The notes: a model not told the origin generated them from the sequence alone. A stretch of DNA of 64,000 bases from Vibrio injensis (GCF_001895205.1 NZ_BDJF01000011.1:62001-126000); one strand, 5' to 3'; shown: positions 27,051-37,313, numbered from the stretch's first letter. Numbers and translations: made by a program.

Positions 27051-27365
27051 TCACTTTAGTTTGACCGCCGTACCAAAAGCCAATACCTCGGAAGAGCCAT
27101 TCGTAATCGCACTGGTGGTAAAACGAACCCCAACCACAGCATCCGCTTTGAGTTGTTTTGCTTCTACCAGTAGACGCTCAATCGCCACCCCACGAGCCTC
27201 AGTCAGTAGTTCAGTATAGCCATGCAACTCACCGCCAATGATTCCCTTTAAATTGGCCATAATATCTCGCCCTACATGCTTAGACTGAACGACATTGCCC
27301 ATTACAACACCAAGAATATCAACAATCTCTCTACCAGGAATGGTTTCTGTTGTGGTGTAAATCAT
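27051..27365 (-). CDS. UPF0145 (YbjQ) family protein
   Basis: 104 residues with the family pattern TTTETIPGREI, a central GGELHGYTELLTEAR segment and ADAVVGVRF near the end. YbjQ-type proteins form small oligomeric beta-alpha assemblies of unclear function. The ATG at 27365 has GAGG upstream. Confidence 0.9.
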   Translation of the reverse strand: MIYTTTETIPGREIVDILGVVMGNVVQSKHVGRDIMANLKGIIGGELHGYTELLTEARGVAIERLLVEAKQLKADAVVGVRFTTSAITNGSSEVLAFGTAVKLK

Positions 27366-27460
27366 CAAATACCTCACTATTTATCTATTTGCTTTTACAC
27401 AGATTAATTAAATTTACCAGCTATACTTTATAAAGTCGCTGACTATTTGGAAGGTATGTA

Positions 27461-29404
27461 ATGACACAACAATACACAGATGCCGTAAGCAATCCTTTTT
27501 CAAGTCGGATAGGCAGACGTATCATTATCATTATGGTGATCTTGAGTGGTATTTTAACCCTCACGACAACATTGCTACAAATCTACTGGGACTATAGACA
27601 AGAGATCAATGACATCAACCAAAAACATTATGAGGTAGAGAATGTGCATTCCGAGCTGCTCGTTAGCTCACTATGGTCTTACGATTTAGCGCTATTACAA
27701 CAGCATCTCGACCTATTGGTTAACCTCCCAAAAATTCAATACTTAGAAATACAGTCGGTCCAAACGGTATTGAGCGCCGGAGAAAAAGTGGAAAACTATC
27801 CAATCACCGATACTTATCCATTGGTTTATTTCAATTTGCCTGATCAGAGCTTTGAAACCATTGGTACCATTTATGTTGAGTCTAATGCAGAAGAAATTTA
27901 TACCGCCCTCTTTCAACAATTTTTAACCACTTTAGCGATTAACGCGTTTAAAACTCTTTTTGTATGTGGGATATTATTAATAGTTTTCCATTCCAGTATT
28001 AATCAGAGAATATTTCAAATCGTTGAGTATTTACGCCGCTACAATCCAAGGCACCCCGCTTTACCTTTACAGTTAAATAATCATAAATGGGTGATGGAAA
28101 AAAATGATGAGCTTGATCTTCTTGGTTACGAAGCTAATCGTATTACGGCTAATATCACCAAGCTATATCAAAATATCCAACAAGAAAAAGAACGGCTGGC
28201 TGATTTCACACAAGTCTCATCAGATTGGCTATGGGAGACCAATCAACAAGGAGAGTTAATTTATTGTTCAGAAAGCATGATAAATACCTTAAAAATCGAT
28301 CTCGAACAAAAACCTACTTTTAATGACATTGACTGTTTTTCTAAAACTGATGATCTATTGATTGCTCTCGATCAACAACGCAATTTTAATCACTGTGAAG
28401 TCACAATAGAACAAGCTTCTGGCAAGCAATATCTGATGTTACAAGCTATCGCTCGTTATAAAGAGGAGACTTTTATTGGTTTTCGTGGTACGGCATTAAA
28501 TATCTCCTCACTCAAAAACACTCAACTTCAATTGCATGAGTTAAATGAAAGTCTTGAACAACAAGTCGTCATTAGAACTCACGATCTCGAACTGAGCATG
28601 GCGCAATTAAAAGCGACGCAAAAACAGCTGATTGAAGCCGAAAAATTATCGGCATTAGGGGGATTGGTCGCCGGCGTTGCCCATGAAGTGAATACTCCTC
28701 TTGGTATCTCTGTGACTGCCGCATCTGTCATTAATGAAACTGCCATGGCACTCAATCAAGCGTTTTCTAATCAAACCTTAACCAGCACTGAATTTTCAGA
28801 ATTAATGCAAAGAATGACTTCTAGTGGTCAAATGCTCGAAAACAATTTAAATCGAGCAGCAAAATTGATCCGAGATTTTAAACAAACAGCCGTAGATCAA
28901 GTATCTGAAAGTCGCTGCGAATTTGAGCTTGTACAAACCTTAGATGCTTTAATGGCCAGTTTGCATTCCGAGACAAGGAAAATTCCTGTTGAACCGGAAA
29001 TTATCAGCCCTAGCGGTCCAATAAAAATGAATAGCTTACCGGGTGTGATTACGCAAATTATCACTAATTTAGTACTCAATAGTGTTAATCATGCTTTCGA
29101 CCAGCAACCTAATGCAAAAATCTCGATTCAGTTATCGGAAATCAATGACAGTGTATTAATTAAATATCAAGACAATGGTTGTGGTGTAGCTCGCCATTTA
29201 CATCACAAGATATTTGAACCTTTCTATACCAGTAAGAGAGGTTATGGCGGTTCTGGTTTAGGACTAAACTTGGTGTTTAACTTAGTCAAACAAAAATTAT
29301 GCGGAGATCTTACTTTTGAATCTGAGATTAATCATGGTGTTAAATTTATAATTCGTATCCCTAAAAAACTACCATTAGTGATTGATGACACTAAAGAAGA
29401 ATGA
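27461..29404 (+). CDS. Sensor histidine kinase with periplasmic sensor and PAS-like domain
   Basis: 647 residues: a first membrane helix near 22-42, a periplasmic sensor of about 110 residues, a second helix near 150-172, a PAS-like region around 240-345, a coiled coil, HisKA with His in GVAHEVNTP (about residue 408) and an ATPase domain with DNGCGV and GGSGLGLN. It has no receiver of its own. The nearest regulator is the HD-GYP response regulator in the same locus on the opposite strand, so these two probably form a pair. GGAAGG precedes the ATG. Confidence 0.9.
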   Translation: MTQQYTDAVSNPFSSRIGRRIIIIMVILSGILTLTTTLLQIYWDYRQEINDINQKHYEVENVHSELLVSSLWSYDLALLQQHLDLLVNLPKIQYLEIQSVQTVLSAGEKVENYPITDTYPLVYFNLPDQSFETIGTIYVESNAEEIYTALFQQFLTTLAINAFKTLFVCGILLIVFHSSINQRIFQIVEYLRRYNPRHPALPLQLNNHKWVMEKNDELDLLGYEANRITANITKLYQNIQQEKERLADFTQVSSDWLWETNQQGELIYCSESMINTLKIDLEQKPTFNDIDCFSKTDDLLIALDQQRNFNHCEVTIEQASGKQYLMLQAIARYKEETFIGFRGTALNISSLKNTQLQLHELNESLEQQVVIRTHDLELSMAQLKATQKQLIEAEKLSALGGLVAGVAHEVNTPLGISVTAASVINETAMALNQAFSNQTLTSTEFSELMQRMTSSGQMLENNLNRAAKLIRDFKQTAVDQVSESRCEFELVQTLDALMASLHSETRKIPVEPEIISPSGPIKMNSLPGVITQIITNLVLNSVNHAFDQQPNAKISIQLSEINDSVLIKYQDNGCGVARHLHHKIFEPFYTSKRGYGGSGLGLNLVFNLVKQKLCGDLTFESEINHGVKFIIRIPKKLPLVIDDTKEE

Positions 29405-29433
29405 TTAAATGTTCGAGATAAGTGGGTTATTGG

Positions 29434-30207
29434 TTATTCAGTGAAGTATTTTTCTATCATTTTATCCAGTTGACCCGCTGATCGTAACTGTTGTATTCGC
29501 TGATCAAAGATAGATTTAAGCTCTTGACCATCAGATATTGAGCGTGAAATAAGCATATAAAATTTATCACCACTAATGCCAGGAATACTGACCACTTTTA
29601 ACCCATTAGTAAGATGATCAATTCCCTCTGATGCTTTAAAGCCAGCCAATATTTCATAACGAGCGAGAAAGACATCACATCGATTCGCTTCTAGCATTTT
29701 TACGACCTGCTCAAAGGTTCTGCTATTTTTACGAACTTTGCTATCATCAACGCCAAACCCTGTATAGTTATATCCTTGTAAGCCACAAGTTCTTAAGTAA
29801 TCGAGATCTTGCGCAGTTCGGATAGGTAATCCTTCAGGATAAGTGATTGATGAGTATACATAACTAGGTTGAAGAGTGTAATAATAATCGGTTAAAATAT
29901 AATCTTCATCTCGCTCTTCACTATAAGCGGCACTCAAAGCGATATCATATCGACCTAATTTTGTTTCACGTAAACAACGTTGCCATGGTGGTAGATCTAC
30001 CGTTATCGTTAGGCCTAATGGCGAGAAAATTTCCTCTAAAACATCGATGTCATAACCAATTACTTTTCTCTCTTTTTCAAAATGATAAGGTGGCCAACCA
30101 CTGCCATCCCCACAAATTGCAAGCGATGTTCTTTCTAATGCCATTGTCGATATGGATAAAAATATACCCGTAAGTAGTATTACTACGGTAATTACTTTTC
30201 TCATCAT
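29434..30207 (-). CDS. Periplasmic solute-binding protein, amino-acid type (SBP_bac_3)
   Basis: 257 residues with signal peptide and the family-3 binding fold (GYDIDVLEEI; RYDIALSAAYSEER; EANRCDVFLARYEIL). The binding-site Arg expected after the domain crossing is not obvious to me. No permease or ATPase gene is near, so a sensory role with the adjacent kinase/HD-GYP proteins is at least as likely as transport. It is the last gene of a three-gene unit. Confidence 0.82.
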   Translation of the reverse strand: MMRKVITVVILLTGIFLSISTMALERTSLAICGDGSGWPPYHFEKERKVIGYDIDVLEEIFSPLGLTITVDLPPWQRCLRETKLGRYDIALSAAYSEERDEDYILTDYYYTLQPSYVYSSITYPEGLPIRTAQDLDYLRTCGLQGYNYTGFGVDDSKVRKNSRTFEQVVKMLEANRCDVFLARYEILAGFKASEGIDHLTNGLKVVSIPGISGDKFYMLISRSISDGQELKSIFDQRIQQLRSAGQLDKMIEKYFTE

Positions 30208-30244
30208 AACATCCCTGAAATTTAGCTACTATTTTTAATAAGTA

Positions 30245-31003
30245 TTAGAACTGCCAATCATCATAAGGTAGATGGATCGCTTTATAAATAGCCTCTAACT
30301 CACCACTATCTTTAAGTTTATCAATCATTCTTGTTAAATAATCATCAATCCAATCACCTTTAGGCCCTTTAGGAATGATAAATACATCCTCATGGTCATA
30401 AAAATGCTGGCGATAAATATTTGTCAGGTTTAGACTTCTTAGAGCAATGTCGGCTTCTTCTTGTGCCCAAACAAACCCATCAATACGACCAGAAGACAGT
30501 TTAAGTAATGATGTATTAATACTATTAGAGCGCATTACTGGAAAAGGCATATCATCAGGAAATGCTTCGATTATATAATGATTAGGGTTCGCCCAAAGCT
30601 GATCGACGCTAAATGGTTTATCCTTATTAGTATAAAGAACAGAGGCCACTAAACCAAAAGAACGACTACTAAACCGGTAAGCCAGTTTGTCATCCGGATC
30701 ATCCACTCTAATCGCTGGCAATGCAAAATCAGCTTGACCATTCACAACACCATAAATAGCACGATGGAGTGGATAAACATGAATAATAATATTTACATTA
30801 GGATCAATTGCATCAATACGTCGTACTAAATCAACAAAAGGCCCACTACCATCAGCATTAATCAACCCAGGAATTTCACCCAGATGGGCAATAATTTCAT
30901 TCCTAGATTGTTCTTTTTCTTCTGCATTAATAGAAAATAAAATAGGAAAGACAATAAATGATGCATATATAAAAAATCGATTGCAACCCATTAAAAAACT
31001 CAT
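30245..31003 (-). CDS. Periplasmic solute-binding-like protein
   Basis: About 252 residues with an N-terminal signal segment and a type-II binding-protein look: SGRIDGFVWAQEEADIAL, an Asp-rich middle and DYLTRMIDKLKDSGELEAIY at the end. It is related in plan to the protein encoded downstream but diverged. The ATG at 31003 with AGGTG is preferred over an in-frame start inside the HD-GYP gene. No transporter genes accompany it; the ligand is unknown. Confidence 0.75.
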   Translation of the reverse strand: MSFLMGCNRFFIYASFIVFPILFSINAEEKEQSRNEIIAHLGEIPGLINADGSGPFVDLVRRIDAIDPNVNIIIHVYPLHRAIYGVVNGQADFALPAIRVDDPDDKLAYRFSSRSFGLVASVLYTNKDKPFSVDQLWANPNHYIIEAFPDDMPFPVMRSNSINTSLLKLSSGRIDGFVWAQEEADIALRSLNLTNIYRQHFYDHEDVFIIPKGPKGDWIDDYLTRMIDKLKDSGELEAIYKAIHLPYDDWQF

Positions 31004-31034
31004 AACAACACCTATAATTAATAAGTAAATAAAC

Positions 31035-32582
31035 TTAATCAGGATACTGTTCACGAATAGCAATAAAATATTCCCAATTTTCAATTAATAAATTAACTAA
31101 ATTTGGGTCGAAATGTTTACCATTTTGAGAGGTTAATTCATTTTTAATATCATTTTCCGACCAAGGCTCTTTATAACTACGTTTAGATCCTAAAGCATCA
31201 AACACATCCGCTAACGCGGTGATACGACCACTGATGGGAATCTGTTCACCGACCAATCCATTGGGATAACCGCTGCCATCCCATTTTTCATGATGACTAG
31301 CAGCAATTTCTTTTGCTTTCACAATCAGTGGACGATTGGATTTACTCAGTATTTCAACACCATAGTCAACGTGCTTTTTCATAATTTCCCATTCATCAGC
31401 CGTTAACTTACCTGGTTTATGCAAAATACTATCCGGTATTGCGACTTTACCTACATCATGCAATGGTGAACCGTTTTTTATCATGTACACCTCTTGCTCT
31501 GGTAAACCACACAACTCAGCCAGTTTTTCAGCAATCAAGGAAACCCGTTGTACGTGTGCCCCCGTTTCTTTACTTCTTGCTTCTACCGCATTAGCTAGGT
31601 TGTAAACCAACTCTTTGGATGTTTCTCGTAAATCAAGCTGTAAGTTTAAGTTATTAAAGGTCAGTGCAATATTTTGCATGTAAATCTCAAGCAACTGAGC
31701 ATCCGCCTCTCTCAACTCCTCTAATAGATTAATATATAATAAATTTTCAGTTCCTCGACTATCGAGCATATAAAGAATAGCCGCGTCATGAAAATTTTCA
31801 GAGCGTTGATTATTTAATACTTGCTGACACCGCTGTGCGACTTCATCAGGTAAATGTGAAAAATCACACTCACTAGAGAGATCAACAAACCCACCTATCG
31901 CGGCCAAAGTTAACGCATAAGTTGCAGTACCGTCTGCTTTCGGACGCACCACGCAATAAAAACCAGAAGCGGGTAACTTTAATAGTGACGTAAGTTGATT
32001 GAGAACTGATTCGGCATACGCTTTTAAGGTTGTGGTATTTTGTACTTGTGCCGATGCTTGAATTACTCGCTTTAATCCCTGTTTTTGTTCTTCGATTAAG
32101 CATAAATCGCGATAAGAACGTAGCATCGAGTACATTAATGTGCGCAATTTTTGAGTCGTTAATTCAGTTTTTTCTTTATAGTCATCAATCTCATATTGTT
32201 GAATGACTTTATCTTCCGGCGCTTGTCCCGCTTGCCCTGTACGCAACACTAAACGGATATTTTTATTGCTGCACTCTCGGCGAATGTATTCCACCAAATC
32301 CAAGCCTGCGTGCTCCGTCTCCATAACAACATCAATCAGCGCCAAAGCGATGTCTGGGTTATCTTGAAGTACCTGCTTCGCTTCTTTAGCCGATAATGCA
32401 GAAAGCAGCTCTAACTTTCTGGATTGAAAAGTAAAACCGGATAAAGCGATTTGCGTGATCTGATGGATTTGCTCATCATCATCAACCAGCAATACTTGCC
32501 AAGGCTTTATGCTTGCCGTCATGGGGCTTTTTTTCTCTGCTCCTGAATTGTCTTGGGAGCGATAATCAGCAAATAGATCCAT
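31035..32582 (-). CDS. HD-GYP response regulator, probable cyclic-di-GMP phosphodiesterase
   Basis: About 515 residues. An N-terminal receiver (LLVDDDEQIHQI; acceptor Asp in LALIDVVME) is followed by a DUF3369-like region (about 170-320) and an HD-GYP domain with HDVGKVAIPD and HHEKWDGSGYPNGL. The metal-binding His/Asp set and the GYP motif are intact, so hydrolysis of cyclic-di-GMP is expected. It heads the unit with the two binding proteins. A similar arrangement of kinase plus HD-GYP regulator occurs in other vibrios. The start at 32582 follows in-frame alternatives. Confidence 0.92.
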   Translation of the reverse strand: MDLFADYRSQDNSGAEKKSPMTASIKPWQVLLVDDDEQIHQITQIALSGFTFQSRKLELLSALSAKEAKQVLQDNPDIALALIDVVMETEHAGLDLVEYIRRECSNKNIRLVLRTGQAGQAPEDKVIQQYEIDDYKEKTELTTQKLRTLMYSMLRSYRDLCLIEEQKQGLKRVIQASAQVQNTTTLKAYAESVLNQLTSLLKLPASGFYCVVRPKADGTATYALTLAAIGGFVDLSSECDFSHLPDEVAQRCQQVLNNQRSENFHDAAILYMLDSRGTENLLYINLLEELREADAQLLEIYMQNIALTFNNLNLQLDLRETSKELVYNLANAVEARSKETGAHVQRVSLIAEKLAELCGLPEQEVYMIKNGSPLHDVGKVAIPDSILHKPGKLTADEWEIMKKHVDYGVEILSKSNRPLIVKAKEIAASHHEKWDGSGYPNGLVGEQIPISGRITALADVFDALGSKRSYKEPWSENDIKNELTSQNGKHFDPNLVNLLIENWEYFIAIREQYPD

Positions 32583-32767
32583 AATAACCATCTTATTGTT
32601 TAACGACCTACTTATAGGTTTAGCACATCAACGATGATTTTATAAACTCAAACATCGTCCTTGATGGAATAAGTCTCGAGGGGAACAAACTTTGCACTTA
32701 ATTTTCTGTTTTAAGCAACTTTACTGGCTAAGATTAACGATGTGAGAGTAACAGTAAGGAAAGCGGT

Positions 32768-32971
32768 ATGAAGAATTTTACGGAGAGAGCGGTACTATGC
32801 CCACACTGTGGTCATACAATCCGCATCACTTTAGATTCCAGTAATGGCAGCCAAGATTTCTATGACGATTGTCCAGCGTGCTGCCATGCTATTCACCTTA
32901 ATATGCAAGTTAATGAACAGCAAGATTGTATTGATCTTTATATTGATGCCGATGACGAACAAATTTTTTAA
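32768..32971 (+). CDS. CPXCG motif-containing cysteine-rich protein
   Basis: 67 residues with two zinc-type cysteine pairs, CPHCGH near the start and CPACCH in the middle, then an acidic tail. This fits the small CPXCG family. It could bind zinc; no function is known to me. TAAGGAAAG precedes the ATG. Confidence 0.87.
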   Translation: MKNFTERAVLCPHCGHTIRITLDSSNGSQDFYDDCPACCHAIHLNMQVNEQQDCIDLYIDADDEQIF

Positions 32972-32990
32972 TTTAATGGTATTTATTCTC

Positions 32991-33020
32991 TTAAGGGCGC
33001 GCTTTTCAACACGCCCTTAA
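32991..33020. terminator. Hairpin between the CPXCG gene and ribE
   Basis: TTAAGGGCG pairs with CGCCCTTAA around a 12-base loop between convergent genes. T-runs on the two sides are short. Confidence 0.6.
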
Positions 33021-33030
33021 CACTTCGTGA

Positions 33031-33639
33031 CTAAGATTGCTTAACCAACACCCGTTCAACGGTATCAACGATCGCTTGCGTCTGAGGATCAATTTCTACA
33101 TTAATTTTATCGCCAATTTTACGAGATCCAAACAACGTACGCTGCAACGTCTCTGGTATTAGATGAACATTGAATCGATTCGCTTCCACTTGGCCAATCG
33201 TTAATGAGCAACCATCAAGGCCAATATATCCTTTAGGTAATACATATTTCATTAGCGATTCTGGGATTTCAAACCATAAGGTTTTGTTATGCGCTGAATC
33301 GATAATATCAACCACTGTTGCCATGCAGATAATATGCCCAGACATTGAATGACCACCAATTTCATCGCCAAATTTAGCCGCTCGCTCAATATTTACTGCG
33401 TCGCCAACATTAAGTTGACCTAAATTAGTTAAGCGCAAGGTTTCTTGCATGAGATCGAAAGAAACTTGATGCCCATTAATATGAGTCACCGTTAGACAAC
33501 AACCGTTATGCGCCACCGAAGCGCCTACGGCTAAGCCACTAGAGAGAGGCTCTGGAAGATCGATAACATGAGTTTGAAACTGTGCTTTTTTATCGATAGC
33601 GACAAGTTTTGCCGTCCCTTGTACAATACCTGTGAACAT
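33031..33639 (-). CDS. ribE: Riboflavin synthase alpha chain
   Basis: Makes riboflavin from two molecules of 6,7-dimethyl-8-ribityllumazine. The start MFTGIVQG and the internal duplication of the lumazine-binding fold (GCCLTVTHI with [16 protein letters not shown]; then GCSLTIGQV with [11 protein letters not shown]) identify it. At 202 residues it has normal length. It is divergent from norM, an arrangement common in vibrios. I see no FMN riboswitch in the 141-base gap. Confidence 0.94.
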   Translation of the reverse strand: MFTGIVQGTAKLVAIDKKAQFQTHVIDLPEPLSSGLAVGASVAHNGCCLTVTHINGHQVSFDLMQETLRLTNLGQLNVGDAVNIERAAKFGDEIGGHSMSGHIICMATVVDIIDSAHNKTLWFEIPESLMKYVLPKGYIGLDGCSLTIGQVEANRFNVHLIPETLQRTLFGSRKIGDKINVEIDPQTQAIVDTVERVLVKQS

Positions 33640-33780
33640 AATGTGATTCCGGTAGATTTTCGTGGTGCTTAGTGTGACATTTCTTTATCATTCTCTCTAG
33701 ACCCTAAGTACTCGAAAGTACCTCCCTTTTTATCTCTTGAGTCACTATTTGACCTAGATTTTCCTTTTTCGGAGAAGTGT

Positions 33781-35151
33781 GTGCAACGTTATAAAAAAGA
33801 AGCCTCAACGTTAATTAAACTGGCTACCCCTGTATTAATTGCCTCTATTGCCCAAACAGGGATGGGGTTTGTCGATACGGTAATGGCCGGAGGCGTGAGT
33901 GCGACAGATATGGCTGCGGTGTCTATCGCAGCGAGTATTTGGCTGCCCTCGATCTTATTCGGTATTGGCTTACTAATGGCATTGGTGCCGATAGTCGCCC
34001 AACTTAATGGCTCTGGACGCAAAGAACAGATCGCATTTGAAATACAACAAGGCGCAATATTAGCATTATGGGTGTCGCTACCGATCATTTTGGTCTTATT
34101 CCAAACTAAAATTATTTTAGGCTTTATGGACGTAGAAGCGCTAATGGCAGAAAAAACCATCGGCTATATGTTTGCTGTCATGTTTGCTGTTCCAGCCTTC
34201 TTGTTATTTCAAACCTTACGCAGTTTCACTGATGGAATGTCATTAACCAAACCCGCCATGGTCATCGGCTTCTTGGGTTTACTATTTAATATTCCACTCA
34301 ACTGGATCTTTGTCTATGGCAAGTTTGGTGCGCCCGCCCTTGGTGGTGTGGGATGTGGTGTTGCGACTACCATTGTTTATTGGATCATGTTTTTGATGTT
34401 ACTGGCTTATGTCGTCACATCGAACCGTTTAGCTCACATTAACCTATTTGGGCAATTTCATCCGCCGAAACTAAAAGCACAACTGCGCTTGTTTAAATTA
34501 GGTTTTCCTGTTGCTGCAGCATTATTTTTTGAAGTAACACTTTTTGCCGCTGTGGCTTTATTAGTCGCTCCGCTTGGTTCTTTAGTGGTCGCGGCACATC
34601 AAGTTGCGCTCAGCTTTTCTTCATTAGTCTTCGTCATTCCGATGAGTATAGGTGCTGCCGTATCCATCCGTGTTGGACATACTATTGGTCAGCATAATCT
34701 CCCCGGTGCTGCCGTTGCCTCTAATGTAGGTTTGCTGGTCGGTGTCGCGGCTTCTTTGTTGACCGCGACTTTTACCCTGATCTTTCGACAAGAGATTGCT
34801 TTGTTGTATACCAATAATTCAGAAGTGATTACCCTTGCAATGCAGCTACTGATTCTGGCTGGTATTTATCAATGTGTCGATGCTATTCAGGTAGTTGCTG
34901 CAGGCGCTTTACGTGGTTACAAAGATATGGCGGCGATTTTTAATCGTACCTTCATTGCGTATTGGATTTTAGGTTTACCGACCGGCTATGTGTTGGCGAT
35001 GACCGACTGGATTGTTGAGCCAATGGGCGCAAGTGGTTTCTGGATTGGCTTTATTGTTGGCTTAAGCTCTGCGGCTTTAATGCTTGGTTTACGTTTATAT
35101 TGGATGCAAACCCAAGATGAAGAGATACAAATGCAATTTGCTGCTAAGTAG
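33781..35151 (+). CDS. norM: MATE family multidrug efflux pump NorM
   Basis: Sodium- or proton-driven exporter of cationic drugs and dyes, 456 residues with 12 helices. The N-terminal segment LIKLATPVLIASIAQTGMGFVDT and the LRSFTDGM and AAHQVALSFSS stretches match Vibrio NorM closely. The start is GTG 33781, after GGAGAAG. Confidence 0.94.
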   Translation: MQRYKKEASTLIKLATPVLIASIAQTGMGFVDTVMAGGVSATDMAAVSIAASIWLPSILFGIGLLMALVPIVAQLNGSGRKEQIAFEIQQGAILALWVSLPIILVLFQTKIILGFMDVEALMAEKTIGYMFAVMFAVPAFLLFQTLRSFTDGMSLTKPAMVIGFLGLLFNIPLNWIFVYGKFGAPALGGVGCGVATTIVYWIMFLMLLAYVVTSNRLAHINLFGQFHPPKLKAQLRLFKLGFPVAAALFFEVTLFAAVALLVAPLGSLVVAAHQVALSFSSLVFVIPMSIGAAVSIRVGHTIGQHNLPGAAVASNVGLLVGVAASLLTATFTLIFRQEIALLYTNNSEVITLAMQLLILAGIYQCVDAIQVVAAGALRGYKDMAAIFNRTFIAYWILGLPTGYVLAMTDWIVEPMGASGFWIGFIVGLSSAALMLGLRLYWMQTQDEEIQMQFAAK

Positions 35152-35187
35152 CTAAAAACACGGTAGTTTCAAGTCGTAATAACCAAG

Positions 35188-35225
35188 GCCAAGTGATGAC
35201 TCTGACTGAACTTGGCTTTTTTATT
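35188..35225 (+). terminator. Terminator of norM
   Basis: GCCAAGT pairs with ACTTGGC around a 15-base loop, with TTTTTT after it, directly behind the norM stop. Confidence 0.8.
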
Positions 35226-35264
35226 TTACGTATACAGACAAAGATGGTTTTAGGAGGACAATCC

Positions 35265-36299
35265 GTGTATCACAATCATTTTCGGCAAGCCAATAGAAAT
35301 AAAATACTGACTAAGTATCTGTATGCGATTGTCGTAATGAGTGTATTGGCTGGCTGTGATAACTCTAATCCATCATTAGAGAGTGATTTTTCTACTTATT
35401 TAACTCGAATTGCCAACGTTCAACAAGCCGAGCGGTTAACCAATCCCCAGATGTTATCGCAAACGTTACCGGACAAACGCAACATTGAGCTGACGATCAC
35501 GCCACGGACTTTGGGCTTACTTGATAGTTATGAACTAAGAAAATGCCAGCTTTTTCAACTCATTGCCCAAAGAAACTCCTCCCTTGGTCGAGTCCAAGAT
35601 GAATTTCGAGGGTTTGACTACGAGATACAATTATTAAACGGCATCGAACACTGTTTGCAAATAAACTCGCTTTCTGAAAGCGTCAGTACACAACTAAAAA
35701 CGATTGCTGAAATTAAAGGAGAAGATCTTCATAAACATTGGTATAACTTACTCTATACCAGCGTGGCGATGCGCGCACAGCTGACCAGCCATTCGTGGTT
35801 AGCAAATAACATCGAACTCAGTGAATTAACTCAAGCGTTAAAAACCTTTACTACCGTTCATCAACGTCTAGTACTTGAGCAAAGCTTACCCGATACAACG
35901 ATTACCCCTTATCAAGAGGTGCTTGAAAAACAGCGAATTTTAGGTTCACTCAAGTTTTCATTAGACAATGCAACGCGTTGGCTTAAGACGACGACTCGGC
36001 AATTACAAGATAACGATAGCGCAATCTTATGCGGTCCAAACCAAGATCGTACTCGTCTTCATTACTTACAAAATGTCTTCAACCGTTATTATATTCAACA
36101 AATTCAGCCAGCATTAACTCGGATTGATAGTGTCTATCTTCAATTAGAAGAGTTCTTAATCATTTTTGAATCCAACGATAATATGAAGAGCCACTTTACC
36201 GTGCAAGACAGCCACCAACAATTTCGTGATGCCCTTGCATTACACGTACACTATTGGCAGCAATTATTTCAACGCTGTTCAGTCAGCGTCGGCCGTTAA
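35265..36299 (+). CDS. DUF3080 family lipoprotein
   Basis: About 344 residues. A lipobox LAGC puts the lipidated Cys at residue 31, after a basic N-terminus; the rest is helical and mostly hydrophilic. The start is GTG 35265, preceded by AGGAGG; longer starts would lie in the norM terminator. Pattern and length fit DUF3080. Its function is unknown. Its stop codon overlaps that of the convergent ligase gene. Confidence 0.8.
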   Translation: MYHNHFRQANRNKILTKYLYAIVVMSVLAGCDNSNPSLESDFSTYLTRIANVQQAERLTNPQMLSQTLPDKRNIELTITPRTLGLLDSYELRKCQLFQLIAQRNSSLGRVQDEFRGFDYEIQLLNGIEHCLQINSLSESVSTQLKTIAEIKGEDLHKHWYNLLYTSVAMRAQLTSHSWLANNIELSELTQALKTFTTVHQRLVLEQSLPDTTITPYQEVLEKQRILGSLKFSLDNATRWLKTTTRQLQDNDSAILCGPNQDRTRLHYLQNVFNRYYIQQIQPALTRIDSVYLQLEEFLIIFESNDNMKSHFTVQDSHQQFRDALALHVHYWQQLFQRCSVSVGR

Positions 36300-37159
36300 C
36301 ATATAACGTCTCGATTACGCATAAAACGAGCAAAACGAGGGATGCCTGAATCGGTATAACCATTATATTGATAAGTAATTAAACAGCCTATTTCAGGTGG
36401 AGTTTGGCGTAATCGATCCGTTAAACCACTACCGATCGCAAATTCAATACCGTCTTCAGTACGTACAATCAGTGCTCCAATCATGCCCGTATATTTACCT
36501 TTTCCTGGCCGATAACCAATCACTTGGGCCTCTGCATCTTGATGTTTTTTTAACTTGAGGAGATCATCACTGCGCCCAGCTTGATAATCGGCGGCAACTC
36601 TACGTAGCATTACCCCCTCCCCACCTAATACGAATAGTGTTTCAAGGTCACTTAGCAACGCCTGCTCTGATTCAATCGGCTGATGGACGATATACTGAAT
36701 ATGTTTCGCTCCAATGCTCGTCGTTATCTCAATTAAATGTTGATACCGTATCCGAAAATCGCCTTCCATCGTGGGCAGATCAAACAGCATAAAATTGATT
36801 TTTTGCCAAGCCGAATCCGAAGGCTGTCTATCCAATACGGTTTGTTGAACAAAAGAAAACTGCTCGCGTCCCGCCCATAATTCACCTTCTAACGGGTAGC
36901 TGGGCAGCGGTTCGGTAAACCATGAAGGCGCATGGATCGGGTAGCCATTACGAGTGGTGAGTTGTTGCCCATCCCAAATCGCACGAATACCATCCAATTT
37001 TTCACTTTGCCAATAATCTCCTAACTCAATCCCTTGGCGATATTCTTTTGCATAGACAATGGGTAACGGTTGGTAATCGGCAGACCAAACTGGCGTAATT
37101 GTTATAGTTGGTGCAATAAGCAGCAGCGAAGCGGTAATTAACGAGATTTTATATGACAT
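36296..37159 (-). CDS. Periplasmic ATP-dependent DNA ligase (LigE-type)
   Basis: 287 residues with signal peptide (cleaved near VWSA), so it should work outside the cytoplasm. The adenylation Lys54 lies in EKLDGIRA; further nucleotidyltransferase motifs are LEGELW, GEGVMLR and LLKLKK, and an OB-fold follows (GYRPGKGKYTGMIGALIV). This minimal ligase type occurs in Gram-negative bacteria able to take up DNA or form biofilm; a role in repairing incoming or extracellular DNA is proposed for the family. Confidence 0.88.
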   Translation of the reverse strand: MSYKISLITASLLLIAPTITITPVWSADYQPLPIVYAKEYRQGIELGDYWQSEKLDGIRAIWDGQQLTTRNGYPIHAPSWFTEPLPSYPLEGELWAGREQFSFVQQTVLDRQPSDSAWQKINFMLFDLPTMEGDFRIRYQHLIEITTSIGAKHIQYIVHQPIESEQALLSDLETLFVLGGEGVMLRRVAADYQAGRSDDLLKLKKHQDAEAQVIGYRPGKGKYTGMIGALIVRTEDGIEFAIGSGLTDRLRQTPPEIGCLITYQYNGYTDSGIPRFARFMRNRDVIC

Positions 37160-37313
37160 TACTTGCCCTCAAATTTTCACTCTAATGATGCGCTAGACAT
37201 CTGATTTAAAAGTGAGGAAAGTATGCCCACATCAGCAGTTATTTGAGTGACAGAAAAAGACAACTAGCGAGGTATTTCACACTAATTGATGCCCTAAATA
37301 CACGAGATTCACT

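Noticed and set aside
33640..33780. FMN riboswitch before ribE
   Set aside because: The gap is only 141 bases, and I do not see the conserved multi-stem pattern.
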